Below, in pieces: positions 15,716 through 24,213 of a DNA stretch of 64,000 bases (within the stretch, counting starts at the first letter, position 1; each line of letters begins with the position of its first letter). Location of the stretch: assembly GCA_900317055.1 (NCBI GenBank), contig ONFF01000001.1, positions 234,259 through 298,258 of the forward strand. Reading direction: 5' to 3'. A program made the translations under genes and the position numbers. The stretch comes from an uncultured Bacteroidales bacterium. Its GTDB lineage: Bacteria > Bacteroidota > Bacteroidia > Bacteroidales > F082. A model generated the notes under the pieces. It searched no databases. It was not told the DNA's origin and saw nothing but the letters and a program-made list of their open reading frames with translations.

Positions 15716-17172
15716 TACGATAGGACTTTCTGGTTTTTCTTTAAAAACATTACAAACAGCACCAACCCCAGCACGGTGATGGCTGCGCCGATGCCGTAGC
15801 CAACAGGGCGGGGTAGGATGGAACCTAAACCACCGTCGGCAGCCTTGGCGACAAAGAGGAAACATCCCGTCACCATGGTCATGAAGAGGGCGGGGATAAG
15901 GGTGATGAGATACCACATCTTGCCTTTGTTCTTGGCCAAGTAGACTGAGATGGCCCAAAGTGTGACCGTAGCCAACACTTGGTTGGCCCAGGCAAAGTAA
16001 CGCCAAATGACCTGGAAGCCTTTGGCATCGGAAATGCTGTAGACCAAGATGGCGGCAGTGACAACAAACATCGGTACAGCCACAATCAAGCGGTTCTTGA
16101 TGGGTTTTTGGTCGTAGTGCATGAAATCGGCGATGATGAGTCGCGCCGAACGCAAGGCCGTGTCGCCAGAGGTGACGGCGGCACTAATGACACCAAGGAT
16201 AGTGATGGTGGCAATGATAGGCGTGAACCACGTGTTGGCGATGACCCCCACAATGGCGGCACCGCTCTTGCCCGTCACGTCGACAACGCTGTCGGGACCA
16301 AAGAAATAAGCGGCGGCAGCAGCCCAGATGAGTGCAACCACGCCTTCTGTAATCATGGCACCATAGAAAATCGGGCGGCCTTGCTTCTCATTCACCATGC
16401 AACGCGCCATCAACGGCGACTGTGTGGCATGGAAACCAGAGATGGCACCGCATGCGATGCTGATGAACATCATCGGGAAGATGGGGTTGTTGGCCGCATC
16501 GGGATGACGGTTCTGCATGCCGCTCCATAGCTCAGGGATTTCAGGCTTATAAATGAGGAAAGCCACAAAGATGGCCACAGCCATGCCCAACAGCAGGATG
16601 CCGAAGATGGGGTAGATCTTGCCGATGACCTTGTCGATGGGTAACAGGGTGGCAATCAGGTAGTAAGCCAAGATAATGCCAATCCAGATATAAGGATTCC
16701 AGCCCTGTGTAAAGTGTGCGTTGAGTAAGGTGGCAGGTGTATTGACAAACACCACGCCGACCAAAATCATCAAGATGATGGTGAAAGCACGCATGACTTG
16801 CTTCGCTCCATTGCCCAAATAAGTGCCGTGGATTTCGGGCAGGCTAGCGCCTTTGTCGCGGAGAGAAATCATTCCCGCGAGGTAGTCGTGGACGGCACCG
16901 GCGAAGATGCTACCCAACACAATCCAAAGGAAGGAGGCCGTGCCAAACTGTGCGCCCATGATGGCACCGATGATGGGCCCAACACCCGCGATGTTCAAAA
17001 ACTGAATCAGGAAGATACGCCAAGGTTTCATCGGAACATAGTCGACACCGTCGGCCATGGTGGTGGCGGGAGTGGCGCGTTGTGGGTCGGCACCGAAGAG
17101 TTTCTCAACGAGTTTTCCGTATACGAAATAGCCGAGGATGAGTACGGCCAAAGCGATAAAGAAAGTGATCAT
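15715..17172 (-). CDS. cstA: CstA family transporter (carbon starvation protein A)
   Basis: A 485-residue inner-membrane protein with many helices. The family imports peptides or pyruvate in enterobacteria and is induced by carbon starvation. The start is the ATG at 17172 (MITFFIALAVLILGYFVYGK), placed after the promoter at 17195. Family segments are RIFLIQFLNIAGVGPIIGAI, FGTASFLWIVLGSIFAGAVHDY, ISLRDKGASLPEI and ISGFHATQSPLMARCM. It is the shorter Bacteroidota form compared with the roughly 700-residue E. coli protein. Peptide import would fit with pepT and amino-acid catabolism in the window. Confidence 0.93.
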   Translation of the reverse strand: MITFFIALAVLILGYFVYGKLVEKLFGADPQRATPATTMADGVDYVPMKPWRIFLIQFLNIAGVGPIIGAIMGAQFGTASFLWIVLGSIFAGAVHDYLAGMISLRDKGASLPEIHGTYLGNGAKQVMRAFTIILMILVGVVFVNTPATLLNAHFTQGWNPYIWIGIILAYYLIATLLPIDKVIGKIYPIFGILLLGMAVAIFVAFLIYKPEIPELWSGMQNRHPDAANNPIFPMMFISIACGAISGFHATQSPLMARCMVNEKQGRPIFYGAMITEGVVALIWAAAAAYFFGPDSVVDVTGKSGAAIVGVIANTWFTPIIATITILGVISAAVTSGDTALRSARLIIADFMHYDQKPIKNRLIVAVPMFVVTAAILVYSISDAKGFQVIWRYFAWANQVLATVTLWAISVYLAKNKGKMWYLITLIPALFMTMVTGCFLFVAKAADGGLGSILPRPVGYGIGAAITVLGLVLFVMFLKKNQKVLS

Positions 17173-17194
17173 AATACACGTTTTTATATGGCTG

Positions 17195-17202
17195 CAAAAA
17201 TA
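17195..17202 (-). promoter_or_regulatory. -7 box (TATTTTTG) for cstA
   Basis: TATTTTTGC on the minus strand, 23 bp before the chosen start at 17172. It argues against the longer frame starting at 17235. Confidence 0.7.
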
Positions 17203-17234
17203 CGTTTTTTGAAAAACATATTGTAAAGTCATCA

Positions 17235-17272
17235 CAAAAAAACAAAAGCGGCCTGAAAGATTTCAAGCCGCT
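17235..17272 (-). terminator. Terminator of the PepSY-like gene
   Basis: On the minus strand, AGCGGCTTGAAA and TTTCAGGCCGCT pair with one mismatch and are followed by TTTTGTTTTTTT. Confidence 0.8.
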
Positions 17273-17294
17273 AGATGGTTTGTTCGTATCATAC

Positions 17295-17693
17295 TTAGTC
17301 GTCGTACTCGAGGACACGGAATTTTTTGTCAAACTTGATTTCCAGTCGGTTGCTCAACTCAATCTCCCAATCTCTTCTGTCCTTGTCGATTTTGACAATG
17401 TCTTCGTCGGGGAAACTGGCTTTCACATAGTTGGCGATCTCGACGGGGATGAGCTCGGCAGGCACGCTGGTGTAGATGTTGGAGTGCTTGCAATCGATGT
17501 TTTTCCATTCTCCTTTGCGGGTGAAGTCGATTTCCGTTCCATCGCTTAGTCTCACCTCGTATTCGCCATCATCGCGTTGGGTGAACAGGATGGTGGCTTT
17601 GGGGAAATAGGTGCTCACAAATTGTTGAATGGCTGGAGTCGGGTCTTTGGCTAACATGGCCAAAAACATGGTGATGATGGTTAATGTTTTCAT
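17295..17693 (-). CDS. PepSY-like (DUF2874) small exported protein
   Basis: A 132-residue protein. The first 16 or so residues (MKTLTIITMFLAMLAKD) are a weak hydrophobic signal. The rest holds two PepSY/BLIP-like halves: IQQFVSTYFPKATIL with VRLSDGTEIDFTRKGEW, then IANYVKASFPDEDIVKI with WEIELSNRLEIKFDKKF. This is the layout of the Bacteroidota DUF2874 family of small periplasmic proteins of unknown function. It is on the same strand as, and just downstream of, prfB (31-bp gap) and has its own terminator. Confidence 0.8.
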   Translation of the reverse strand: MKTLTIITMFLAMLAKDPTPAIQQFVSTYFPKATILFTQRDDGEYEVRLSDGTEIDFTRKGEWKNIDCKHSNIYTSVPAELIPVEIANYVKASFPDEDIVKIDKDRRDWEIELSNRLEIKFDKKFRVLEYDD

Positions 17694-17724
17694 TGTGTTA
17701 GTTTTGTTTTGTTTAGTATGGTAA

Positions 17725-18841
17725 TTATTCTTTCTTTCCGCCGAATTCCATCAGATATGCCTTCAGGAATGCGTCGATGTTTCCATCCATAACACTCTGA
17801 ACATCAGAGGTCTGGTAGTTGGTGCGGTGGTCCTTAACGCGGCGGTCGTCGAAGACGTAGGAGCGAATTTGGCTGCCCCATTCGATCTTCAGTTTGCCTG
17901 CCTCGATCTTGTTCTGCTCCTCCATCCGGTGGCGCATCTCGCGGTCGTAGAGTTGTGACTTCAAGAGGCGCAAGGCGTTCTCGCGGTTCTTGGGTTGGTC
18001 GCGGGTTTCGGTGTTTTCAATGAGGATTTCCTCTTCCTCGCCCGTGTAGGGGTCTTTGTATTGGTAGCGCAAACGCACGCCCGACTCCACCTTGTTCACA
18101 TTCTGTCCACCGGCGCCGCCGCTGCGGAAGGTGTCCCACGATAGACGCGACTGTTCAATCACAATCTCGATGGTGTCGTCGACGAGTGGTGTGACAAACA
18201 CCGAAGCGAACGAGGTCATGCGTTTGCCTTGGGCATTGTAAGGGCTGACGCGCACCAAACGGTGAACGCCGTTCTCGCCTTTCAGGTAGCCGTAGGCATA
18301 GTCGCCTTCGATCTTCATGGTCACCTGCTTGATGCCGGCATCATCAGCTTCCAAGAGGTTGGAGATGGTGAGTTTGTATTTGTGGTTTTCGGCATAACGC
18401 ATATACATACGCATGAGCATCTGTGCCCAGTCTTGGGCTTCGGTGCCGCCCGCACCCGCGTTGATTTTCAGCACGGCGCTCATCGGGTCGGCCTCCTCAC
18501 GCAGCATGTTCTTGAACTCCAGGTTCTCCACGATTTGGATGGTGGCGTTGTATTGCTCATCCACTTCCTCCTCGGTGGCTTCGCCTTCCTTGGCAAAGTC
18601 GAAGAGCACGGTGAGGTCGTTGCCGGCGTCTTCGGCTTCCTTATAGCCGTTGAGCCAGCCCTTCACCTCACGCACCTTCTTCATGGTGGCTTCGGCGGCC
18701 TTGGGGTCGGCCCAGAACTGCGGGTCTTGCGTCTTTTCGTCTAATTCTTGTGCTTCGATGGTACGTCTGTCGACGTCAAAGATACCTCCTCAAGGCATCA
18801 ATCCTCTTACATAAATCTTTAAGTTGGTCAGCAGTGATCAT
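17725..18841 (-). CDS. prfB: Peptide chain release factor 2, programmed +1 frameshift
   Basis: RF2 recognises UGA and UAA and triggers peptide release. The gene starts at 18841 with 21 codons (MITADQLKDLCKRIDALRRYL) and then meets an in-frame TGA at 18778-18776. The site reads AGG AGG TAT CTT TGA C: a Shine-Dalgarno-like AGGAGG, the CTT slippery codon and a poor-context stop. This is the same autoregulatory site as in E. coli prfB. A +1 shift continues with DVDRRTIEAQELDEKT and joins the main frame, giving about 371 residues. The GGQ motif (RSGGAGGQNVNKVESGVRL) hydrolyses peptidyl-tRNA. The anticodon-like tripeptide lies in the region ending QTSDVQSVMDG. The shorter frame from 18684 lacks the N-terminal domain. 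Confidence 0.96.
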
Positions 18842-18877
18842 AATATAATAAGGTGTTGTTTTAAGACTACGGGACTT

Positions 18878-18938
18878 CGAGACGCGTGACCTACTCCCCC
18901 TTGAAAGGGGGCCGGGGGGATTAAAAACTCGCGTCTCG
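18878..18938. repeat. Nested inverted repeat (CGAGACGCG outer, CTCCCCC inner)
   Basis: CGAGACGCG at 18878-18886 pairs with CGCGTCTCG at 18930-18938. Between them CTCCCCCTTGAAAGGGGGCC forms a second hairpin. It lies between the prfB start and its upstream promoter, and upstream of the divergent BspA-like gene. Confidence 0.65.
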
Positions 18939-18972
18939 CAGTCTCGTGTCTTTATTCTTTATTTTCGGGCTG

Positions 18973-18980
18973 CAAAGGTA
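18973..18980 (-). promoter_or_regulatory. -7 box (TACCTTTG) for prfB
   Basis: TACCTTTGCAG on the minus strand. The transcript would carry about 125 nt of leader that includes the nested hairpin. Confidence 0.6.
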
Positions 18981-19000
18981 GTAATTTTATGGAGAATTTG

Positions 19001-19008
19001 TATTTTTG
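19001..19008 (+). promoter_or_regulatory. -7 box (TATTTTTG) for the BspA-like gene
   Basis: TATTTTTGCCC lies 22 bp before the ATG at 19030. It is divergent from the prfB promoter only about 20 bp away. Confidence 0.65.
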
Positions 19009-19029
19009 CCCTGATTAAAAGCTTATCCT

Positions 19030-20652
19030 ATGAAAAGACATTTCCTTTTGTTATTGATGGTCTTTGGCGTTTTAGGACTGAATGCCCAGACCTTTACCTA
19101 TGGCGACTTAAACTATGAAGTCAACTACGGCGGGACTTCCGTCACCGTGTTGGATCATGTCGACGGCACCGATGCCACGGGCACCTTGACCATCCCCGAT
19201 CATGTGGTTTATGGCGGAAATACATACGCTGTCACCATTATTGACAGCTATGCTTTTAGCTATTGCAGGGGACTGGAAGGCACTTTGGTTCTTCCCAACA
19301 CCCTTGAGGAAATTGGTGACGATGCCTTTGACTACTGTGGTTTTACTGGCGTCGTGACCATTCCCGCTTCCGTGGAATGGATTGGCTACACGCCTTTCTA
19401 TGGCTGTGATGGCATCGAGGGCTTTGTGGTGGACCCCGCCAACGAGGATTACGACTCGCGTGACAACTGCAATGCTGTTATCTCGTCTTATAGTAATGAG
19501 CTGAAATTTGGATGTAAGAATTCGACCATTCCCAATGGGGTTGAATCCATTGCTGAAGATGCCTTTAACCGTGTCAGTGGGCTGACTTCCATCAGCATCC
19601 CCAGTTCGGTGACTGAAATCGGTGGATGGTCGTTCTGGTTTACCGGGCTGACGAGCATTAACATCCCGAGTTCTGTGACCTACATTGGTGTGAACCCTTT
19701 TGCAGGTTGCGCTGAACTGGAAGAAATTGTTGTTGAGGACGGTAATCCCGTCTTCGATTCCCGAAATGGTTGCAATGCCATCATCAGGACAAATGCCAAC
19801 GAACTTATTACAGGATGCCAAAACACGGTGATTCCTGATGATGTGACCCGTATCGGCAACAACGCATTCTATTATTGCAGCACACTCACAGGCGAGTTGG
19901 TGATTCCTGAACAAATCACTTCTATTGGACATTATGCCTATGAAAAATGTACAGGTCTGACGGGCTCTTTGGTCATCCCAAATACCGTCGTTTATCTTGG
20001 CGAATCTGCTTTTGCGAATTGCACAGGTTTCGATGGTACCTTGACCTTGAGCGAAAACTTGACTTACATAGGTGGCTGGACTTTTGAGGAATGCGCAGGC
20101 TTCACCGGCTCCTTGGTGATACCTGATTTGGTGACAGAAATTGGTTCAAGTGCGTTTGAAGGCTGCCATGGTTTCGACGGCAAACTGACGCTTCCCAAGG
20201 GCTTGAATTATGTTGGTAGCTTTGCTTTTGCAAGTTGTTCGGGCTTCACAGAGGCGGTAGTTTGGGCTGAGACGCCCCCAACACTTGACATGTATCCCTT
20301 TGGCGGCTTTGGCTGTACCACCCTCATGGTACCTTGCGGATGCGTTTCAGTGTATGAGAACTCTGACTGGAGCGAGCAGTTCACCAACATCGTTGATGAT
20401 TGCACGGCTGTTTCTGAAAACGGTGACAACAGTATATCGGTTTATCCCAATCCAACTCATGGCATGGTGAGAATCGAAGCAGAGGGCATTATCAACCTTT
20501 GCATTTTCAACATTTTGGGCGAAAAGGTGTTTGAAAGCGTGGTTTCTGGCGATGCTTTGGAGTTTGATTTCAGTGGCTATAACTCTGGGGTTTATCTGAT
20601 TAGGATGGAAACGGCGAAAGGTGTTGAGACCAAATTGGTTACTGTTGAGTAA
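19030..20652 (+). CDS. BspA-like leucine-rich repeat surface protein, T9SS cargo
   Basis: A 540-residue exported protein. Residues 1-20 are a signal peptide ending NAQT. About residues 50-430 are LRR_5/BspA-type repeats: LVLPNTLEEIGDDAFDYCG, VESIAEDAF, SIPSSVTEIGGWSF, NIPSSVTYIGVNPFAGC, IPDDVTRIGNNAFYYC and IPDLVTEIGSSAFEGC. Such proteins usually mediate binding to host or matrix proteins or to other cells. The end (about 460-540) is a T9SS type A sorting domain: SVYPNPTHGMVRIEA, SGYNSGVYLIRMET, KLVTVE. The regulator gene follows after only 5 bp, so the two share a transcript. Confidence 0.9.
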   Translation: MKRHFLLLLMVFGVLGLNAQTFTYGDLNYEVNYGGTSVTVLDHVDGTDATGTLTIPDHVVYGGNTYAVTIIDSYAFSYCRGLEGTLVLPNTLEEIGDDAFDYCGFTGVVTIPASVEWIGYTPFYGCDGIEGFVVDPANEDYDSRDNCNAVISSYSNELKFGCKNSTIPNGVESIAEDAFNRVSGLTSISIPSSVTEIGGWSFWFTGLTSINIPSSVTYIGVNPFAGCAELEEIVVEDGNPVFDSRNGCNAIIRTNANELITGCQNTVIPDDVTRIGNNAFYYCSTLTGELVIPEQITSIGHYAYEKCTGLTGSLVIPNTVVYLGESAFANCTGFDGTLTLSENLTYIGGWTFEECAGFTGSLVIPDLVTEIGSSAFEGCHGFDGKLTLPKGLNYVGSFAFASCSGFTEAVVWAETPPTLDMYPFGGFGCTTLMVPCGCVSVYENSDWSEQFTNIVDDCTAVSENGDNSISVYPNPTHGMVRIEAEGIINLCIFNILGEKVFESVVSGDALEFDFSGYNSGVYLIRMETAKGVETKLVTVE

Positions 20653-20657
20653 TACCT

Positions 20658-22088
20658 ATGCGGATTAACAAGTACATAGGACTGTTTTTTGCGCTTGGTT
20701 TTTTGTTTGCTTGTCATCCTATTCCTCGTGATGCAAGGCAAGCCGCCCGTGACGCTTTGGAAAACGCCCATATCCAGTTGGATTCGGGTAATAAAATGGA
20801 TGCCATGCGTTTGTTCAAGGAGGCTGAACATTACGGTCTATTGGCAGACGACACGCTGACTTTGGCTTATGCGCGATTCAATATTGCGAGATGCTTGGGT
20901 GAATATGCCAATGAAGTGGAGCTCTTTTCGCTATTAAAGGCTGCCGACGAGGGTTTTGGCGACAATTACACTGAACGCGCCAAGGTGATGACCTTTTGGG
21001 GCGATTATTACCAATTCCACAGGCAATTCGACAGCGCGGAGGTCTATTTGAATCGCGCGATGGACTATGCGGAAAGAAGTGGTTCAGTGGATGCGAAACG
21101 CTGTGCCTTGTCTGCTTTTCATGTGAAGTGCTTCAATGCCAAGGAATACAAAAAGTCAGGCGACTACTTGCAGCAGTACTTTCAGACCTACCCTCCTGAT
21201 CCAAGCGATAGCGTGTTGATGTATTATTACCACAATATGGGGAATGTCTATTATGAGATGGGTAACATGGATTCGACGGCTTATTATTACGGTCGCTTGG
21301 AGGAAATTCTAACCCGTGAAGAACCAGATTGTTCAGCACAAAACGAAAGTGCATGGTTTTATGGCGCACTTGCCAATTTTGCCGAGATGCGCGGTGATTT
21401 TGAGAAGGCATGCGAGTACATGTATTGGTACGAAAAACATGATGCGCATTACGACATAGAGCAGCAGAAAAACAACCTCGCACTCATCAGCCAGAAATAC
21501 GATACCGCGGTGATGCAGAACGAGTTGAACGAGAAGATCATTCACAAACAGCGTGTTATCATTTTCATTAGTGGAATAGCAGCTTTGGTTTTGTTGGCCT
21601 TCTTAATCTCGCAAATCCGATTGGCGCGCAACCGCAAACGGGAAGCTGAAATCAACGCCGAACTGTTCCACTTCAAGCAACAGAGCCAAGCCTTGGCGCA
21701 AAAGGATGCCGAGCATGAGCAAATCCAACAGGACTATGCCGACCGTCTTTCGGAGGCTTTGGACAAGGAGCAACAAACAATGATGCTATTGGACATCTAC
21801 TTGAACAACAGCAAGAAAGCCAACCATCTCAATGACTTGGAGCATTCCGTTTTCGGCAAAAAAGACCATTGGAAGGCCATGCTCGCTGTGGTGGAGGAGA
21901 AATACCCTGGCCTTTGGAAAACCCTAGGGCAAAAGTACCCCGACTTGGACGAAGACGAGAAGAAATCCTTCATCCTTTCTCATTTCAAGGTCTCGCGACA
22001 AGAGGAAGCAGATTATCTTGGTACCACCGTTGGGATGGTGGACAAACTGCGTGGGCGGGTAAGGAAGAAGATGGAAAGACATGAATAG
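20658..22088 (+). CDS. TPR sensor-regulator: periplasmic TPR, one TM helix, coiled coil, C-terminal HTH
   Basis: A 476-residue protein. It starts with a lipoprotein-like signal (LFFALGFLFACHP, Cys19). Residues 25-290 are tetratricopeptide-like helices (ALENAHIQLDSGNKMDAMRLFKEAEHYG, YLNRAMDYAERSGS). A TM helix follows (VIIFISGIAALVLLAFLISQIRL, about 300-322), then a coiled coil (about 325-385). The C-terminal part contains SHFKVSRQEEADYLGTTVGMVDKLRGRVRKKM, a helix-turn-helix-like segment. This build is known in Bacteroidota as a one-protein transmembrane regulator. It probably controls the upstream BspA-like gene or the downstream GLPGLI/OMP genes. The targets are inferred. Confidence 0.75.
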   Translation: MRINKYIGLFFALGFLFACHPIPRDARQAARDALENAHIQLDSGNKMDAMRLFKEAEHYGLLADDTLTLAYARFNIARCLGEYANEVELFSLLKAADEGFGDNYTERAKVMTFWGDYYQFHRQFDSAEVYLNRAMDYAERSGSVDAKRCALSAFHVKCFNAKEYKKSGDYLQQYFQTYPPDPSDSVLMYYYHNMGNVYYEMGNMDSTAYYYGRLEEILTREEPDCSAQNESAWFYGALANFAEMRGDFEKACEYMYWYEKHDAHYDIEQQKNNLALISQKYDTAVMQNELNEKIIHKQRVIIFISGIAALVLLAFLISQIRLARNRKREAEINAELFHFKQQSQALAQKDAEHEQIQQDYADRLSEALDKEQQTMMLLDIYLNNSKKANHLNDLEHSVFGKKDHWKAMLAVVEEKYPGLWKTLGQKYPDLDEDEKKSFILSHFKVSRQEEADYLGTTVGMVDKLRGRVRKKMERHE

Positions 22089-22417
22089 TTCTTTGTTTTT
22101 ACACGAATTGCCATGAAATGAACACGAATTTTCAAAAATTGAAATTAATGAACAATTCGTGATAAATTAATGATAATTAGTGTTTTAAAAAAGGAAACGA
22201 TTTTTCCATGAAGAATTTAGAAAGGACTTCTCCTTGAAAAAGTTTGGAATGAATTGGGATCCAACTTATTCATGCCCAAAATATTACAACTTTTCAACCC
22301 CAGAAAAGTTTGGAACGGTCTTTCAAACACTTGACAAATGCGATAGTTTTGCGTCATGTCACAAAACGGTGTTTTCATCCGTCTTATTGACCACTGACCA
22401 TTCCAAAACAAATCACC
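22089..22417 (+). other. Non-coding gap before the GLPGLI genes
   Basis: 329 bp without a gene. The first 110 bp are AT-rich with repeated ACACGAATT and ATTAATG words. Later AAAAGTTTGGAA occurs twice (near 22238 and 22305). A -7 box for the GLPGLI gene is at 22344. No RNA gene or conserved riboswitch was recognised. Confidence 0.6.
22344..22351 (+). promoter_or_regulatory. -7 box (TAGTTTTG) for the GLPGLI operon
   Basis: TAGTTTTGC matches TAnnTTTG, 67 bp before the ATG at 22418. No clear -33 box was seen. Confidence 0.5.
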
Positions 22418-23311
22418 ATGAATAAAAAACTGTATTACGTTTTGCTGCTGACGCTCGCCATTCCAGGCTTGGCGTTTCCGCAGAATCCTATCAACATTGA
22501 TGAGTACAAGGTCATTGACCAAAGCCGTTTCATCATCACCTACGAAGCGATGATGACAGACGACTCACTGAAACCTACCAAACACAACTACGACCGCCTC
22601 ATCCTGATGGTGGGTGACTCCATTTCAAGATGTTACAGCAACACCATGCACCGTTTTGATTCCGCCTTCACGGTAAGCAATCGAAAAGGCCATGACAGTT
22701 ATAAAAGCATGAGCCATTTCGTTGTGGATTCTGGCGGCGTTTGGGTGCCCGATGTGTACAAGTATTACGGCTCAAAACGGATGACGATCATGCACCGGAT
22801 AGATGAGGCTCGGGTGCCGATTTATCTGTACGATGAGCCTTTGGACTTGATGGACTGGAAGATGTCGTTTGGAACAAAGGAAATCCTTGGCTATCCGTGC
22901 TTCAAGGCCGAGTGCGACTTTCGTGGACGGCATTGGACGGCTTGGTTCACGATGCAGATTCCCGTGAAAGACGGGCCGTGGAAATTCGGTGGCTTGCCCG
23001 GACTGATTCTCGAAATGGAGGAATCGAGAGGGCATTACGCTTTCCGCTGCATTGGTATTGAAAACCAGAAAAAACCGATGATTTGGTATGATGGGCCTCG
23101 TTTTGAAGATTATCAGCGTTGCACCCGTGCTGATGTCATGAAGCAAGAGGAGGATTATCATGCCGATTTTATTGGCTATATTCGGATGGCGAATCCTGGT
23201 ATCAAGATACATATCGCCAAAACGGACGCTTCTGGCAAATATGCTGGTTCAGAGGAAGCTCCCGAAGGCTATAAAAAAGCGTTGCCTTATAACCCTGTGG
23301 AATTGGAGTGA
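22418..23311 (+). CDS. GLPGLI family protein, copy 1
   Basis: A 297-residue exported protein with a signal peptide (YVLLLTLAIPGLAFPQ). It bears the family name motif in PWKFGGLPGLILEMEE (about residues 187-202), preceded by CFKAECDFRGRHWTAWFTMQ. GLPGLI proteins are Bacteroidota-specific, periplasmic or outer-membrane associated, of unknown function, and often adjacent to carboxypeptidase-regulatory-like barrel proteins, as here. It is followed after 21 bp by a paralogue with near-identical central DNA, then the barrel gene. Confidence 0.9.
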   Translation: MNKKLYYVLLLTLAIPGLAFPQNPINIDEYKVIDQSRFIITYEAMMTDDSLKPTKHNYDRLILMVGDSISRCYSNTMHRFDSAFTVSNRKGHDSYKSMSHFVVDSGGVWVPDVYKYYGSKRMTIMHRIDEARVPIYLYDEPLDLMDWKMSFGTKEILGYPCFKAECDFRGRHWTAWFTMQIPVKDGPWKFGGLPGLILEMEESRGHYAFRCIGIENQKKPMIWYDGPRFEDYQRCTRADVMKQEEDYHADFIGYIRMANPGIKIHIAKTDASGKYAGSEEAPEGYKKALPYNPVELE

Positions 23312-23332
23312 AGAATTGAAAATCATAATATT

Positions 23333-24208
23333 ATGACTAAAAACGCCCATTTCGTTTTGTTGCTGATATTCGCCGTTTCGCGTTTGGCACTTTCGCAGCC
23401 GCCCGTCAACCTTGATGAATACAAGGTTCTTGACCAAAGCCGCTTCATCGTCACATACGAAGTGATGATGACCAAAGACTCGCTGAAACCTACTGAGCAC
23501 AAATTTGACCGTCTTGTTTTGATGGTAGGCGATTCAATTTCAATTTGTTACAGTAACACCATGCACCGATTTGACTCCGCATATACAATAAGGTGTGCGC
23601 ATAAAGGAAGGGATTCTTATCAAGGTCTCCGTCATTTCGTTGGGGAAAACGGAGATGTCTGGGTACCAGATGTTTACAAGTATTATATTAAGAAGCAGAT
23701 GACGGTTATGCATCGGATGGAGGTGCCAGGAAACTTTGTTCCAGTTTATCTGTATGAAGAACCATTGGACTTGATGGACTGGAAGGTGTCGTTTGAGACG
23801 AAGGAAATCCTTGGTTATCAATGTTTCAAGGCCGAGTGCGACTTCCGTGGACGGCATTGGACGGCTTGGTGTACGATGCAGATTCCCGTGCAGGACGGCC
23901 CGTGGAAATTCTGCGGCTTGCCCGGACTGATTCTCGAAATGGAGGAATCGCATGGGCATTATGCTTTCCGTTGCATTGGCATCGAGACGCGAAAAAAGCC
24001 GATTGTATGGTGTAATAGTGTTGATTATCAATCTTGTACGCGCACTGATATCGTCAGGCAAATGGAGGATTATCATGCCGATTGGAATGCCTATGTTCGT
24101 AGGGTCTTTCCAGGAAAAATTGTGCGTGCCAAGAATGATGGTTCTTTTGAAAAAGTATCTGTGGGTGAAAAGAAAGTGTTGCCTTATAACCCAGCGGAAT
24201 TGGAATAA
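23333..24208 (+). CDS. GLPGLI family protein, copy 2
   Basis: A 291-residue paralogue of the preceding gene with the same order of segments: signal peptide (LLIFAVSRLALSQ), NLDEYKVLDQSRFIVTYE, DRLVLMVGDSIS, EPLDLMDWKVSFETKEILGY, and GLPGLILEMEESHGHYAFRC. The central 200 bp or so are almost identical to copy 1 while both ends differ more, suggesting recent duplication or gene conversion. It is 5 bp upstream of the barrel gene and so is co-transcribed with it. Function unknown. Confidence 0.9.
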   Translation: MTKNAHFVLLLIFAVSRLALSQPPVNLDEYKVLDQSRFIVTYEVMMTKDSLKPTEHKFDRLVLMVGDSISICYSNTMHRFDSAYTIRCAHKGRDSYQGLRHFVGENGDVWVPDVYKYYIKKQMTVMHRMEVPGNFVPVYLYEEPLDLMDWKVSFETKEILGYQCFKAECDFRGRHWTAWCTMQIPVQDGPWKFCGLPGLILEMEESHGHYAFRCIGIETRKKPIVWCNSVDYQSCTRTDIVRQMEDYHADWNAYVRRVFPGKIVRAKNDGSFEKVSVGEKKVLPYNPAELE

Positions 24209-24213
24209 TTGAT

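Noticed and set aside
15203-16006. Long 267-codon version of the 15203 lipoprotein
   Set aside because: The extension overlaps cstA. The ATG at 15715 gives a proper lipoprotein signal and couples to the cstA stop.
18776-18778. In-frame TGA near the start of prfB as a mutation or sequencing error
   Set aside because: The AGGAGG-TAT-CTT-TGA-C context is the known programmed frameshift site.
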